DNA of 64,000 bases. It comes from Rheum nobile (taxonomy: Eukaryota; Streptophyta; Magnoliopsida; Caryophyllales; Polygonaceae). This document shows, in pieces, positions 1 through 10,833 of this stretch. A model generated the notes under the pieces. It was not told the DNA's origin and did no database searches. It saw only the letters and a list, made by a program, of their open reading frames with translations. Every line of letters begins with the position of its first letter. Position 1 is the first letter of the stretch. A program made the translations under genes and the position numbers. Location: assembly GCA_027886185.1 (NCBI GenBank), contig WOAB01000109.1, positions 10,148,501 through 10,212,500 of the forward strand, given 5' to 3'.

Positions 1-247
1 GAGGTTGTTGCATATATATCTCTTCATCTAAATCGCCATTCAAAAATGTATTCTTCACATCCATTTGATGTACTAGCAAATTATGATGAGAAGCTAGGAA
101 TAGCAAAGCATGAATAGTAGCGATTTTAGTTACATGTGAGCAAGTATCAAAATAATCAATACCATGTTTTTGGGTAAACCCCTTAATAATAAGTCTTGCC
201 TTATATATTTCTATAAAGCCATCAATTTTCAACTTTTTCTTGAAAAT

Positions 248-781
248 TCATTTACATTCAATGGCCTTACTACCTCTAGGCAAGTCAGCTGTATGCCATG
301 TTTGATTAGACATGATCGAATCTAATTCACTATTAATAACATCTTTCCATAAACTAGCATTAATAGAACTCATGGTCTTTTCATATGTTCTAGGATCTTT
401 TTCAATCATGTGAATGCATAACATAAACTCATTTATTATATCAATGTTTCTAAGATCTATTAAATAAGAAGTCATAAAATCAGGAACAATGCTAGTTTCA
501 ATTCTCTGCCTTTTACTCCTCCTAGATTTAATAGAATCATTAGAGTTTTTGCATGGATAGAACGTTGAGGTAGATGCAAGCATAATAGGAGATGCAAGAA
601 TTATAGGAGTAGACACATCACGAGTTTTCATAGGATAAACACGCTCACAAAAATCTGCAACACGATATTCACATATAATTTGATCATTTAGACGCATGAA
701 TCTGTAAGATGAACTACTATCAGCATAGCCTATAAACACACAATCAAATGTTCTAGGTTCAACAATTTCACGTTTAAACAC
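248..781 (-). pseudogene. copia integrase C-terminus and linker to RT
   Basis: A 177-codon open stretch starts with the region that follows the copia integrase core (FDCVFIGYADSSSSYRF, matching the conserved D-x-x-x-x-x-x-G-Y block). It continues through a low-conservation linker into the sequence just before RT (W-x-D-V-I-N-S-E-L-D-S-I-x-x-N-x-T-W). The RT palm and the YxDD motif would lie beyond the window edge. No functional product is expected. Confidence 0.75.
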
Positions 782-1007
782 ATGAAATGCAGCCTTAGCT
801 AAACATTATCACACTTTCAAATATGACAAGTTAGGTGTAAAGCCTTTCCATAATTCATAAGAGGTTACATCTCATTTTTTTTATGAGGCATTCTGTTTAA
901 AACATGACTAGCAGATAAAACAACTTCAACCCATATAAAATCAGGTAAACCATAACTAATAAGCATGTCATTCATCATTTCTTTTAGAGTCCGATGTTTC
1001 CTCTCAA

Positions 1008-1295
1008 CTATACGATTCTATTGAGGTGTAATTGGTTTTCCACTTCTGCTTTATAAACTAAGAAAGTCTTTCCAACTTCATCTTTAGATCGAAGTAAATA
1101 GACCTTGGTATATATAGAGTAATCATCTACAAATATTATATAGTATCGTTTGCCTCCTTTACTTCCAGTATTCTTAAAATCAGCCAGGTCAGAATGTATT
1201 AACTCAAGCAATTCTGATATTCTTTCAGTTACTGGATTAAAAGGTTTCTTGGTGAATTTGGCCTCAATACATATATCACATGCTATGGCTATCAA
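1008..1295 (-). pseudogene. copia integrase core fragment
   Basis: Minus-strand stretch with the second half of the copia zinc region (CDICIEAKFTKKPF) followed by the start of the catalytic core (IHSDLADF, then FVDDYSIYTKVYLLRSKDEV). The first two acidic positions of the core are visible. The region with the last catalytic Glu is not, because the frame breaks near 1010. A second copy of the same piece lies at 6998-7270. Confidence 0.75.
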
Positions 1296-1916
1296 TTTTC
1301 AGATTAGAAATCAATCCAGATTTAGGAAATCGCTCAATTGCATTCACATTCATATGTCCTAATCTAGCATGTGTCATAAATCAATAGACTCGGTCAAGTT
1401 AGCAAAAGCATATCCAATTTCATTAATTTCAGCAACAATGGAATCAAGCATAAAAAACCATTCTCAGCCATGAAACCCTTCCCAACAAATTCCTTATTCT
1501 TGCTAATGTTTACTTTTCCTCCATCTTGTGAACTTTCCATTAACATATTTCTTTATCCCAGCATCAGATGAACCATACTTCTTTTCTAGAGTCTCCCATA
1601 TAAACTTAGAGATTTGTTAGATAAAAACAAATCGAACATCGAGTTTGACATATGGTTCATAAACATACCCCTTACGGTTTTGTTTTCTTGATCGTATTTT
1701 ACAACTTGAGAAACAAGTTCAGCGGATTTGATATCTTTCTACCCTCACCCTTGACGGCGAAGGACGAGGAGGATAAGATGAGTGTCCGCTCCACCGAACC
1801 TGTGACCAGAGCGTGAGCCAGAGCCATCGCTCAAGCAACCCAATCGGTGGTCACGAGATGCATCGCCAGCTTCGGCAACGCCCCCGCACCCTTAGGCGTG
1901 ACCGCACTCACGTTAT

Positions 1917-2741
1917 TGAGTTTTGAGGTTATTTACCCGAGAAGGCCGTGAAGCGCGCTCCATGTCGCGCGTCGCATGTGTTGCTCGATTTACGTGACAC
2001 TCGCGTGCTACGTGTGACGTTGCCTTTGCACTGCCATGCTGTGCACTCCCTAGCTCGTCGCCTGTCGCGTGCGCCCCATGCAGCGCGCTCCCCTGGAGCG
2101 TGTTCTATTCCGCTTCCCTGTTTTGGCATTTTAAGGTTATTTGGATATTTTTAGACTATTTTTGGCAAGTTTCTATTTTGTGGTTATTTTGGCTTGACGG
2201 GGCGCGCTCTATGTGTTATGGGCCGCACGTCCAAGCCTGCGGTTTTACTTAGGATATTTTGTATATTTTAACTTAAGTTTAGTTTATAAATACTTGTTAT
2301 TTTCCATTGATACAATTACGTTTATTTGCTTAAGTTATTCAAAGTTGAGGTTTATCTCCTTGCTTGAGCTCTAGGCGTCACGTATCTTGTTGTGGTTTTC
2401 TCTATCTATCAAACTCATCTCTTTGAGTTCCAATGCTCATACCTTTGATCCAAGAACGATTATCTCTTTGATCGTCATCAAGATCCTCCCTTGGATCTCT
2501 TCGGCCATCTCTTTGGTCGCTACGCTCGATCTCTTTCGAGTGTCTATCCTACGATTTCCTCTTGGTATTTCGTGCAATTCAACAAGGATGTGTACCCTTT
2601 GCTTCCACGACATCCACGAGAGAAAAGCCATCACTTTGGCGTCAAGAAACCTCGAAGGCACTGCGAGACGAAAGTTTGGTGCTTGGCTTGGCTTAGTTGC
2701 GTTCCAGGGCACTTGCGATCGACTCAACGGGGACTTTCACA
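1917..2741 (+). repeat. 5' LTR of the gypsy element
   Basis: The right boundary is set by the primer-binding site 5 bases downstream (LTR end ...TTTCACA). The left boundary is a guess, placed just after the polyprotein C-terminus. The LTR holds a TATA-like box and GC-rich, GCGCG-containing sequence around 1945-2110. The equivalent sequence after the element body (7904-8412) has lost about 300 bp, including the TATA region. Confidence 0.6.
2282..2293 (+). promoter_or_regulatory. TATA box of the gypsy LTR
   Basis: GTTTATAAATAC lies in an AT-rich stretch about 450 bp before the LTR end, the expected place for the U3 promoter. It is absent from the truncated 3' copy. Confidence 0.5.
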
Positions 2742-2746
2742 TCTAC

Positions 2747-2760
2747 TGGTATCAGAGCCA
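2747..2760 (+). other. primer-binding site, initiator tRNA-Met type
   Basis: TGGTATCAGAGCCA is the standard plant primer-binding sequence complementary to the 3' end of initiator tRNA-Met. It lies 5 bases after the LTR end and fixes the element's orientation as plus. Confidence 0.85.
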
Positions 2761-3167
2761 TTGTCAAGCTAAGTCTTCTTTGTGTTCTCTTGTGAAATTT
2801 GAAAATTTTCTCGCGTAAAAATCTTTTCTTGAATTTTTTTCCCACCGCCGACGCTACCGTCGCTCGCCTCGCCACCCGCTCCGCTCCCCACTCTACCGCT
2901 TCCACCACCCACTGCGCCTAGTCACTTGTGACTACCGCCCCGCAACCGAGCCTTACTTATGGCCTGCCCTAATCTTATCCCTGGCTTCCAAGAATCATAT
3001 CTTTGACTTTTCAAAGTTTGTTAGCTAAATCGTATCTCTTTCCTTATAACAATATATTTCTTTGCAAGTAGATAACTTTTCCATATAACTTTTGTGATAT
3101 TTTTCTCTTGCTTATTACTTGGATAGAATTGCATGCTAGGATTTTGTTTCCTTATTGCTTGTTGTAC

Positions 3168-3168
<1 letters not shown>

Positions 3169-3239
<71 letters not shown>
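3169..3239. repeat. (TC)n microsatellite
   Basis: About 35 uninterrupted TC dinucleotides in the leader between the primer-binding site and gag. Open frames through it (Arg-Glu or Ser-Leu repeats) are artefacts. Confidence 0.98.
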
Positions 3240-3240
<1 letters not shown>

Positions 3241-3704
3241 TTCACAAGGCAAATCTATCTTCTTTTCTAAAAAAAAGTCTTGAGGCCGATTAAAAAAAAC
3301 TTGCCTTCAAAGAAACCCTATAATTTCAAAGGAAGAGCAAAAATAAAGACCAAGGCGATCTAGGCAATGCCTATTCACTACGGCTCAAAATCCACTAATC
3401 CCATCTCTCTATTTCTCTCTACGCAACACAACAACTAAATGTGTCAACTTTCTTGCTTGCGTTTTCTTGCCAACTACTTTGAAAGATTTGAATTTGGTTG
3501 CTTGAATTGTTTGGAGAAGGACACTTGCTTGGTTTGTTTTGATTGCTATTCTATTTGCTTCGAGCCATACGTCCAGCCGACCCTCCTCATGAGAGCCAAA
3601 ATTTGTTTCCTTTACGCGAAATTTTTTATTGGTTCCTTGCGAGGCAATGACTTGGTTTGCCCTTGTTTCTTTTGCTTTGAATCGTTTGATCTCTTGCTTG
3701 TTTC

Positions 3705-4795
3705 ATGATTCGTGTAGGTGATTTCTCCATGGACACATCAAGCCCGCCCGCTACACAAACTGACATCGCACAACGCATTCGCAATGCGCAAGACGCCTAT
3801 ACGACACTCCAAGGGCATCTCGCCGCAACGGACGTTGAGCTCGCGAAGAAGCGACTGTCGCGGTGCTGTAAGAGCGTGATGCTAAGATCGAGCGGCTATG
3901 CATAGCCAACAACGCGTGTGCGATCCCTATGATCAATCCCACGGCGCAGTGGTAAGACGCTCCCGAAGACGCCGCCCCTTCTCGCGGCAATGAGCCCGCT
4001 GTAGCCCCCGCGGTGAACCCTATGCGGTTCCGCTCCCAGGTTGAAAGCTACCACAATAAACCAGGGCACGTGGACGCGCATGAGCGCTACGATCCAACCC
4101 TAGTGACTCCACCACTGCAGCGTGCCCCCCTAAGGTGCCCAATGTCAGTGATCCCCTCTTTGACTACGATGAGGATGAGGATTACATCCCCGGAGGCAGC
4201 GTGCATGCGTGCGCCCAACGCGATGAGTTCTATGTGTCGCCTCTGCGCAACAGCCGCACGCCCTAGGAAGTGCGGCGCCGTGAACTGTGCCCAATGTGCG
4301 ACCGCACACGCAACACGCGCCATGACATGCCCCCGCCTCACGATGGCCGACGCGACTGCCACATACAGCTCATGAACCCGCCTATGGTTCACACTCAGCG
4401 GCGCGATATCAAGGTAAAACTCGATCACTTTGCCTGTGAATATGATGCTTCTATATTTCTTGAATGGAAGCAATCTACGGAGTACATCCTAGCCCATTGC
4501 CAATACCTGGAGCATGAGAAGGTCGAGATTGCGAGCTTGCACTTCACCGGCGCTGCACATTCTTGGTGGTTTCGTCTCACCACCGAGCGAGCTAGACGAC
4601 AATTGGACCCCATCTCAGTTGGAACCAATTGATCTATGTGGTGAAAAATCGGTATGTGCCCGTGGAATACAAGGAGGATATGCGCCTCAAGATCACCCTA
4701 ACGATGCAAGGGTCCCACACACCGCTAGAGTTATTTGCCAAATTGGAGGAGATGTGCCACAAGGCTGGATGCACCCCGCTCCTTCGACAATGAGG
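3705..4795 (+). pseudogene. gypsy gag, frameshifted
   Basis: The N-terminal part begins near 3730 (MDTSSPPATQTDIAQRIRNA). The conserved gag (retrotrans_gag) core lies at about 4400-4600, with Y-D-A-S-x-F-L-E-W, E-K-V-x-I-A-S-L-H-F and A-H-S-W-W. The core continues in another frame to about 4790 with the usual R-Y-V-P-V-E-Y and L-E-L-F-A-K-L-E-E stretch. At least two frameshifts and internal stops break it. No zinc knuckle is seen before RT starts, so the gag end and protease are deleted. Confidence 0.75.
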
Positions 4796-4904
4796 TCCAT
4801 GTTCCTACGAGTCCTAGACATTGAGAGTCATGAGCAACTCAAGATCCTCAACATCAAGGACCTCAACACCATGACGCACACAGTGATGCAGATATATGCA
4901 CAAA

Positions 4905-5460
4905 TCCAATGGAAGAAGAAGGCAATCAACCAAATCATGGTGAAGTATCGCCATCCCATTCCTAGGCTAGATGATATGCTAGATGAGCTTCATGGCGCCA
5001 CTTTGTTTTCTAAGATAAATTTAAAAAGTGGCTATCACCAAATTAGGATGAAGGAAGGTGATGAGTGGAAAACAACATTTAAGACGAAGTACGAGCTCTA
5101 TGAGTGGTTAGTGATGCCATTTGGCCTCACTAATGCGCCCAACACATTCATGAGGCTCATGAACCTTGTCTTAAGAGCGTATTTGGGAAAATGCTATTTT
5201 TGCGCCCAACACATTCATGAGGCTCATGAACCTTTGTCTTAAGATGAAGTACGAGCTCTATCATTGTCTACTTTGATGACATTCTTGTTTATAGCAGGAC
5301 CTTATAGGATCATTTGACACTCCTTAGGGCCATGTTAGAGTGTCTTAGGAAGGAGAGTCTTTATGCTAACCTAGGTAAATGCTATTTTTGCTTGAACTCT
5401 ACTATTTTCCTTGGTTTTATTGTTAGCAAGGATGGGCTCCGCGTGGATCAATAGAAGATT
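4905..5460 (+). pseudogene. gypsy reverse transcriptase, partial
   Basis: RT fragment starting in the middle of the fingers (VKYRHPIPRLDDMLDEL), followed by the palm block ATLFSKINLKSGYHQI and VMPFGLTNAPNTF. The catalytic motif YFDD is at 5269-5280 in another frame. Between the palm and YFDD, bases 5177-5262 are a patchwork of short copies of nearby sequence that shifts the frame. The fingers' N-terminus is missing. Confidence 0.85.
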
Positions 5461-5499
5461 CGCACCATAGAGGAGTGGCCACGCCCCACCACGACGACC

Positions 5500-6104
5500 A
5501 TGGTGCGTTCCTTTTTAGGGCCCGCGGGCTTCTACCGCCGCTTTGTGAAGGACTTCTCCATGATTTCTGCACGCTGCATGAGCTCACGAAGAAGAATGCC
5601 ACCATTGACTGGAGCGAGGCACATGAGGCCACGTTTGCCGCGCTCAAGGAGCGCTTGTGCTGCGCGCCGCTGCTATAGCTGCCCAACTTCGCCAAGACCT
5701 TTGAGGTCGAATGTGACGCGTCTCACCATAGCATTGGGGGCGTTCTACTCCAAGAGCGCATGCCCATTGCCTACTTCAGTGAGAAGCTTACGGGTGCCAC
5801 ACTCAATTACCCTACCTACGACAAGGAGCTCTATGCGCTCATTAGGGTGTTGAAGACATGGAAGCACTACTTGTGTCCCAAAGAGTTTGTGATCCACTCT
5901 GATCACGAGGCTCTGAAGTACCTAAAGAGCCAAGTCAACCTCAACCGCCGCTCTGCTCGCTGGGTTGAATTTATGGAGACATTTCCATACGTGGTGAAAT
6001 ACAAGAATGGAAAGGAAAATGTGGTTGCCGACGCCCTCTCCCGCAGGTACGTTCTCTTGACTCACCTTGATGCCTTTATTTTAGGTTTTTCCCTTATCAA
6101 ATAG
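5500..6104 (+). pseudogene. gypsy RT connection and RNase H
   Basis: From about 5500 the RT thumb (F-L-G-x-A-x-F-Y-R-R-F-V-K-D-F) is readable, then the RNase H domain from about 5690. The cleanest part is 5760-6060, with PIAYFSEKLTGATLNYPTYD, E-L-Y-A-L-I and the tail NVVADALSRR. Its start near 5690 needs a frame change. This is a dead copy of the polymerase-associated nuclease. Confidence 0.85.
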
Positions 6105-6179
6105 TTGTATGCACATGATGAGGACTTCAAGTCCATTTTTTAGTCTTGCATTGAAACTGGAGAGTCTAGTGGTTTTATT

Positions 6180-6976
6180 GTGTATAATGGCTACCTATTT
6201 AAGGAGGGAAAACTATGCATCCCTAGGACTTCTATTCGTAGGCTTTTGATCCAAGAGGCACATGAGGGTCGAGGACATTTTAGAGTAGCTAAGACTGTCG
6301 CCGCACTTAAGGAGCATTTCTATTGGCCTAAGATGGTTCACCATGTGACTAGGTTTTGTGTGAGTTGTGGGACATGTCAGAGAGCAAAGTCTAGATCGAG
6401 CCCCCATGGATTGTACAACTCCTTGCCTTTACCGATTGCCCCTTAGGAGGACATATCTATAGATTTTATTTCGGGGTTGCCCATGTGTAAGAAGGGGAGA
6501 GACTCGATTTTTGTGGTTGTTGATCGATTTTCCAAGATGGCTCATTTTATTCCTTGTAAGATGACTCATAATGCTTCGGATGTTGCTAGTTTATTTTTTG
6601 AGCATGTGGTGAAATTGCATGGGATTCCTAGGACAATCATTTCATATCGTGACACTAGGTTTTTGAGCTACTTTTGGAAGTCTTTGTGGTCAAAATCGGG
6701 GACGCACTTGCTATTTTTCACTAGCTATCACCACAAACTGACGGCCAAACGGAGGTCACCAATAGGACTTTAGGCACTTTATTGCGTACTATGTTGAAGT
6801 TTAACCTCTGCATATGGGAAGAGTGTTTGCCCTTTGTGGAATTTTCTTATAAAAGGTCCAAGCACTCAGTGACAAAGATGACGCCATTTGAGGTTGTCTA
6901 CGGCCTCCACCCACACACACTGATGAATTTGACGCCACGCCCCATGAAGGACAAGGAGAGCGTCAAGGGCCTGTAG
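6180..6976 (+). pseudogene. gypsy integrase, catalytic Asp lost
   Basis: The HHCC zinc domain is readable (H-E-G-R-G-H-F ... C-V-S-C-G-T-C) at about 6265-6390, then the catalytic core from 6477 (VVVDRFSKMAHFIP). At about 6641 the usual S-D-R-D reads S-Y-R-D, so the second catalytic acid is Tyr. A frameshift near 6715 moves the block containing the catalytic Glu (Q-T-D-G-Q-T-E) into another frame. The C-terminal part (6782-6976) runs through F-E-V-V-Y-G-L-H-P and stops at the copia junction near 6997. Confidence 0.85.
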
Positions 6977-6997
6977 CGCGCGGAGTTTTTCGATCTA

Positions 6998-8412
6998 ATT
7001 GGTTTTCCACTTCTGCTTTATAAACTAAGAAAGTCTTTCTAGCCTCATCTTTAGAACGAAGTAAATAGACCTTGGTATATATAGAGTAATCATCTACAAA
7101 TGTTATATAGTATCATTTGCCTCCTTTACTTTCAGTATTCTTAAAATCAGCCAGGTCAGAATGTATTAACTCAATCAATTCTGATTTTCTTTCAGTTACT
7201 GGATTAAAAGGTTTCTTGGTGAATTTGGCCTCAATACATATATCACATGCTATGGCTATCTATTTTCATATTAGAAATCAATCCAGATTTAGGAAATCGC
7301 TCAATTGCATTCACATTCATATGTCCTAGCCTAGCATGTGTCATAAATCAATAGACTCAGTCAAGTAAGAAGAAGCATGTCCAATTTCATTAATTTCAGC
7401 AACAATGGAATCAAGATGAAAAGACCATTCTCAACCATGAAACCCTTCCCAAAAAATTCCTTATTCTTGTTAATGATTACTTTTCCTCCATCTCATGAAA
7501 TTTCCATTAACATATTTCTCTGTCCCAACATCATATGAACCATACTTCTTTTCCTAAGTCTCCCATATAAATTTAGAGATTTGTTAGATAAAAACAAATC
7601 GAACAGCGGGTTTGACATATGGTTCATAAGTATACCCCTTACGGTTTTGTTTTCTTGATCGTATGTTGCAACTTGAGTAACAAGTTCAGCGGATTTGATA
7701 GCTCCCTACCCTCACCCTTGACGAAGAAGGACGAGGAAGACAAGATGAGTGTCCGCTCCACCGGACCCGTGACCAGAGAGCGAGCCAGAGCCATCGCTCA
7801 AGCAACCCAATCGGTGGTCACGAGATGCCTCACCAGCTTCGGCAATGCCCCCGCGCCCTTAGGCGTGACCGCAATCATGTTTTTGGGTTTTGAGGTTATT
7901 TAGCCGAGAAGGCCGTGGTGTGTGCTCCCTTTCGCGCGTCGCCTATGTCGCGCGCTTCGCGTGACACTCGCTGTGTCGCATGCTACGCGTGACGTTGTCT
8001 TGCTTAAGTTATTCAATGTTGAGGTTTATCTCCTTGCTTGAGCTCTAGGCGTCACCTATCTTGTTGTGGTTTTCTCTATCCATCAAACTCATCTCTTTGA
8101 GTTCCAAAGCTCATACCTTTGAGCCAAGAACGATCATCTCTTTGATCGTCATCAAGATCCTATCTTGGATCTCTTCGGCCATCTCTTTGGTCGCTACACT
8201 CGATCTCTTTCGAGTGTCTATCCTACAATTTCCTCTCGGGATTTTGTGCAATTCAACAAGGGTGTGCACCCTTCGCTTCCACGGCATCCACGAGAGAAAA
8301 GCCATCACTTTGGCATCAAGAAACCTCGAAGGCATTGTGAGACAAAAGTTTGGTGCTTGGCTTGGCTTAGTTGCGTTCCAGGGCACTTACGATCGACTCA
8401 ACGGGGACTTCC
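6998..8412. repeat. direct repeat, copy 2 (copia scrap + gypsy tail + deleted LTR)
   Basis: Second copy of the block at 1028-2741. Bases 6998-7615 are the reverse-oriented copia scrap; 7640-7903 encode the gypsy polyprotein C-terminus (MSVRSTGPVTRERARAIAQA, more open here than in copy 1); the rest is LTR lacking about 300 bp. The deletion ends share the short word TTGC. Similarity with copy 1 stops near 8412. Confidence 0.75.
7741..7903 (+). pseudogene. gypsy polyprotein C-terminal tail
   Basis: A short stretch ending in a stop at 7903 contains T-G-P-V-T-R-E-R-A-R-A, the G/P-x-T-R-x-R-A-R/K pattern often found at the very end of plant gypsy polyproteins. It is separated from the integrase by the copia scrap, so it is a displaced tail. 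A less intact copy lies at 1773-1916. Confidence 0.5.
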
Positions 8413-8720
8413 GTATCAGGATTGCTCCGCTTGATTTGCTGCATTGGTGGCATCTAAAGTCGGATCCTGAGTAGCCAGAGGATGGGTAGCGATGTACTAG
8501 ACAACAACATGAACCGCATTGGAGTTATTAAGGATGACATAATCGACTTTGAGTTGCTCCAAGATGATCTATAGCTTTTGAGACTAGCGCTTGTAGTTGG
8601 ATCCATCCAAAGGCTCGATCGAGTTTGGGCAGATCCAACAACTTGATGATGTGGTCCTCCATTCGATTAGGAAGAGCGGTAAAGATATTTACTTCTAAAT
8701 TGTAAGTTGAGAATCACTGC
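8413..8720 (-). pseudogene. copia gag N-terminal fragment
   Basis: The minus strand reads L-D-G-S-N-Y-K-R-(stop)-S-Q-K-L around 8600-8560, then I-I-L-E-Q-L-K-V-D-Y-V. This is the pattern of the copia gag N-terminus, in which the stop replaces the usual Trp. A second in-frame stop follows. Nothing else of this element is recognised here. Confidence 0.5.
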
Positions 8721-9516
8721 AAGGACAAGAAGTCAAATAGAGAGGAAATGTAGGCCAAAATTTCATGTAGACGTAGCCTTTGATGTGTCGTGGTACAAGC
8801 CACTTCCTTAGAAACAAATCCCCCTCACATTGGTGCAATTAAAAAATGGCATAATCCCCCCCAAGGTTAGCATAGCTCTCCTCGAACTTGTACACTTTGA
8901 GTAAGAAGAGAAGGGATCGTTGGAATTCAAACTAGTAAGAGAAGGGCGGATTTGTTAATGTGTTTAAAAATCAGAAAAGAGGGAACAATTTTGTTTCCGT
9001 GTATCAAACAGAGAAGAGAAGCAGCTCTTGTATAGGGAAGTAGACACCAACAAGATCCCACGATATGCTCCTTCACCATGAACCACGAAATCAACACAAT
9101 AAATCCCAAAATCTTCTTCTTTATCACAAGATCAGATCACCATTAAAAACAACATGAATTTGATATTAAATCAGTCAAAATAGAATCTTTGAATTAAAGA
9201 CGTTGTAGTAAAATCGAGATTATGATAGGGCAATAGTCATTGCTAATCTGTAACTTGTTTGGCCCTTTATCTGAAATATAATCAACAAACCCGAAAAAAG
9301 ATACCCAACCTCACCATACTGTGCACGTGCCACGCACACAAACCGGAATGGACAGTAGTGTGCGTGCGTTAGGGCCTCTCTTCTCCCAACTCATTACTTG
9401 GCCTTCAAGGGAAGGCATTTATAAGGAGGTAATTTTACCTCTTATTTTCCAATGTGGGATGTCTAGGGAATACCAACAACCCACTTTTTTCTTCATCCAT
9501 AAACGAGCATTGAATG
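8721..9516. other. no gene recognised; LTR-like non-coding DNA
   Basis: I see no coding homology. The part around 9300-9500 (short promoter-like stretch, AATGTGGGAT, TATAAGGAGG) looks like the end of a plant LTR, but no partner copy is in the window, so its family is not assigned. Confidence 0.4.
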
Positions 9517-9517
9517 G

Positions 9518-10765
9518 GTGACTTGGCATCATTTCACCCACATCACTCGACCATGGGATTCCAACAACGCCTCTAACTTCTCCTCACAACCGCCAAGATG
9601 TCAAGAGCAAAGAGTTGAACCTCCCAAATTCCAGCCTAAGACTGGTGCTTCCAACCCTCTCCAAGCACCTAAGAAAGAAGACCACTCTCGCACAAGAGAT
9701 GTCAAGTATTACAAGTGCATGGGTAGAGGTCATTATGCTCGTGATTGTCCAACCAAGAAGCAAGTGCTTCTCAATGAGCAAGGCGAGTATGAATCTAAAG
9801 AAGAGCAAGTAGATGAAGAAGAAGAATTCCATGAAATGGCGGGCATCGGTGAAGTGTTTGTGGTGAAACAAACGCTTCTTGCAAGTGACACCCCATCCTT
9901 ACCATCTCAACGTTAGACAATCTTCTTCCACACAAGGTGCCACATCGAGGGTAAGTTGTGTAACATGATCATAGATGGAGGTTCGTGCTGCAACATCATC
10001 GACCAAAAGGTGGTGACCCGATTCAACCTCAAAACCACACCTCACTGCCAACCTTACACCTTGAGTTGGTTGAATGCCAACACTTCACTTAAGGTGAGCG
10101 AGCAAGTTGTGGTCTAGTTCTCCATTGGGGGGTATAAAGATGAGGTCTTGTGTGATGTTCTTCCCATGACTGAGTGCCACATACTTTTGGAAAGACCATG
10201 GCAATACGACCGTGGAGTAATTCTTTAAGGAGTAAACAATGAGTACTTCTTCCACTTGAACGGCAAAAGAATCACTCTTCACCCTCTTTCCCCTCATGAA
10301 ATCATGGATGACCATGTGGCCAATAAGCAAAAGAGAAGTATGAGAGAAAATGAGAAGAAAGGCCAAGGTAAGAAGATGATAAAAGGAACTAACTCGGCTG
10401 CCTCCAACCACATTCTTTTGGCCAAAGCTGGAGACGTTCATCACGCCATCCAGGGAAGTAAAACTTATTTTCTTTTGCTCTTTAAGGATACTTTGTTTAC
10501 TTCTCAAGAATATATTGGGTGACCTACCTCCTCTTATTTCTTCCTTGCTTCAGGAATTTGAGGATATATTTCAAAAAGAAGTTCCAAAAGGCCTTCCACC
10601 GATTAGGGGCTTTGAACACCAAAGAAACTTCATTTTCGGAGCCACTTTGCCAAACCGTGTTGCCTATAAGACTAACCCCGTTGAGAGAAAGGAACTTCAA
10701 AGGCAAGTTTAAGATTTGATTGAGAAGGGGTAGGTGAGAGAGAGCTTGAGCCCTTACGCGGTAAA
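9518..10765 (+). pseudogene. gypsy gag zinc knuckle, protease and RT start
   Basis: The C-terminal gag linker is followed by a zinc knuckle at about 9706-9750 reading YYKCMGRGHYARDC. The first of the three cysteines is Tyr, so the knuckle is broken. The protease follows in the next frame (active-site block IIDGGSCCNII near 9968; DGG in place of DSG/DTG, a variant I believe is common in plant gypsy elements) with stops at about 10117 and 10227. RT begins at 10515 (L-P-P-I-R-G-F-E-H-Q) and breaks off after S-L-S-P-Y-A-V near 10762. The rest is missing before the Tat LTR at 10834. Confidence 0.8.
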
Positions 10766-10833
10766 ACAAAACCATCCAAGAACAACACCAAAGCACTCTT
10801 AATCAATCAACGGATCAAGAAGACTATATCCAA

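Larger units (their letters stand above)
1..1665 (-). mobile_element. Ty1/copia fragment, internal region only
   Basis: Read on the minus strand, this holds pieces of a copia polyprotein in the expected order. A gag-like piece lies near 1660-1500 (a stretch resembling W-E-T-L-E-K-K-Y-G), followed by a GAG-pre-integrase motif (RLGHMNVNAI) near 1380-1320, integrase near 1295-1008, the post-integrase linker at 781-248, and the first RT residues at 65-1 (MDVKNTFLNGDL). The protease and part of the gag are missing and there are several stops, so it is dead. It runs off the left edge. Its right part (1028-1665) is duplicated at 6998-7615. Confidence 0.85.
1028..2741. repeat. direct repeat, copy 1 (copia scrap + gypsy tail + LTR)
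   Basis: This block matches 6998-8412 in the same orientation. It contains a copia integrase scrap, a gypsy polyprotein C-terminus (about 1740-1916; readable as a stretch ending like T-G-P-V-T-R-x-R-A-R-A) and the gypsy LTR. Because the copia scrap belongs to the repeated unit, the repeat is larger than an LTR. Copy 2 lacks the part equivalent to about 2022-2328. The simplest explanation is an LTR-body-LTR tandem in which one gypsy element's tail precedes the next element's LTR. Confidence 0.75.
1917..8412 (+). mobile_element. Ty3/gypsy element, decayed
   Basis: A plus-strand gypsy element with LTR (about 1917-2741), primer-binding site (2747-2760), gag, RT, RNase H and integrase, and a tail plus truncated LTR at 7640-8412. 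Frameshifts and stops occur in every domain. Protease and the N-terminal part of RT are missing between gag and RT. The integrase C-terminus is cut at about 6997, where a reverse-oriented copia scrap begins. No chromodomain is visible. The lineage within Ty3/gypsy is left open. Confidence 0.8.

Noticed and set aside
1929..2154. GC-rich open frames on both strands
   Set aside because: They fall within the gypsy LTR and have no homology.
2747..2760. tRNA gene near TGGTATCAGAGC sites
   Set aside because: Only the 3'-end complement is present beside LTRs, which marks primer-binding sites, not tRNA genes.
3021..3245. Arg-Glu or Ser-Leu repeat protein
   Set aside because: It is the translation of the (TC)n microsatellite.
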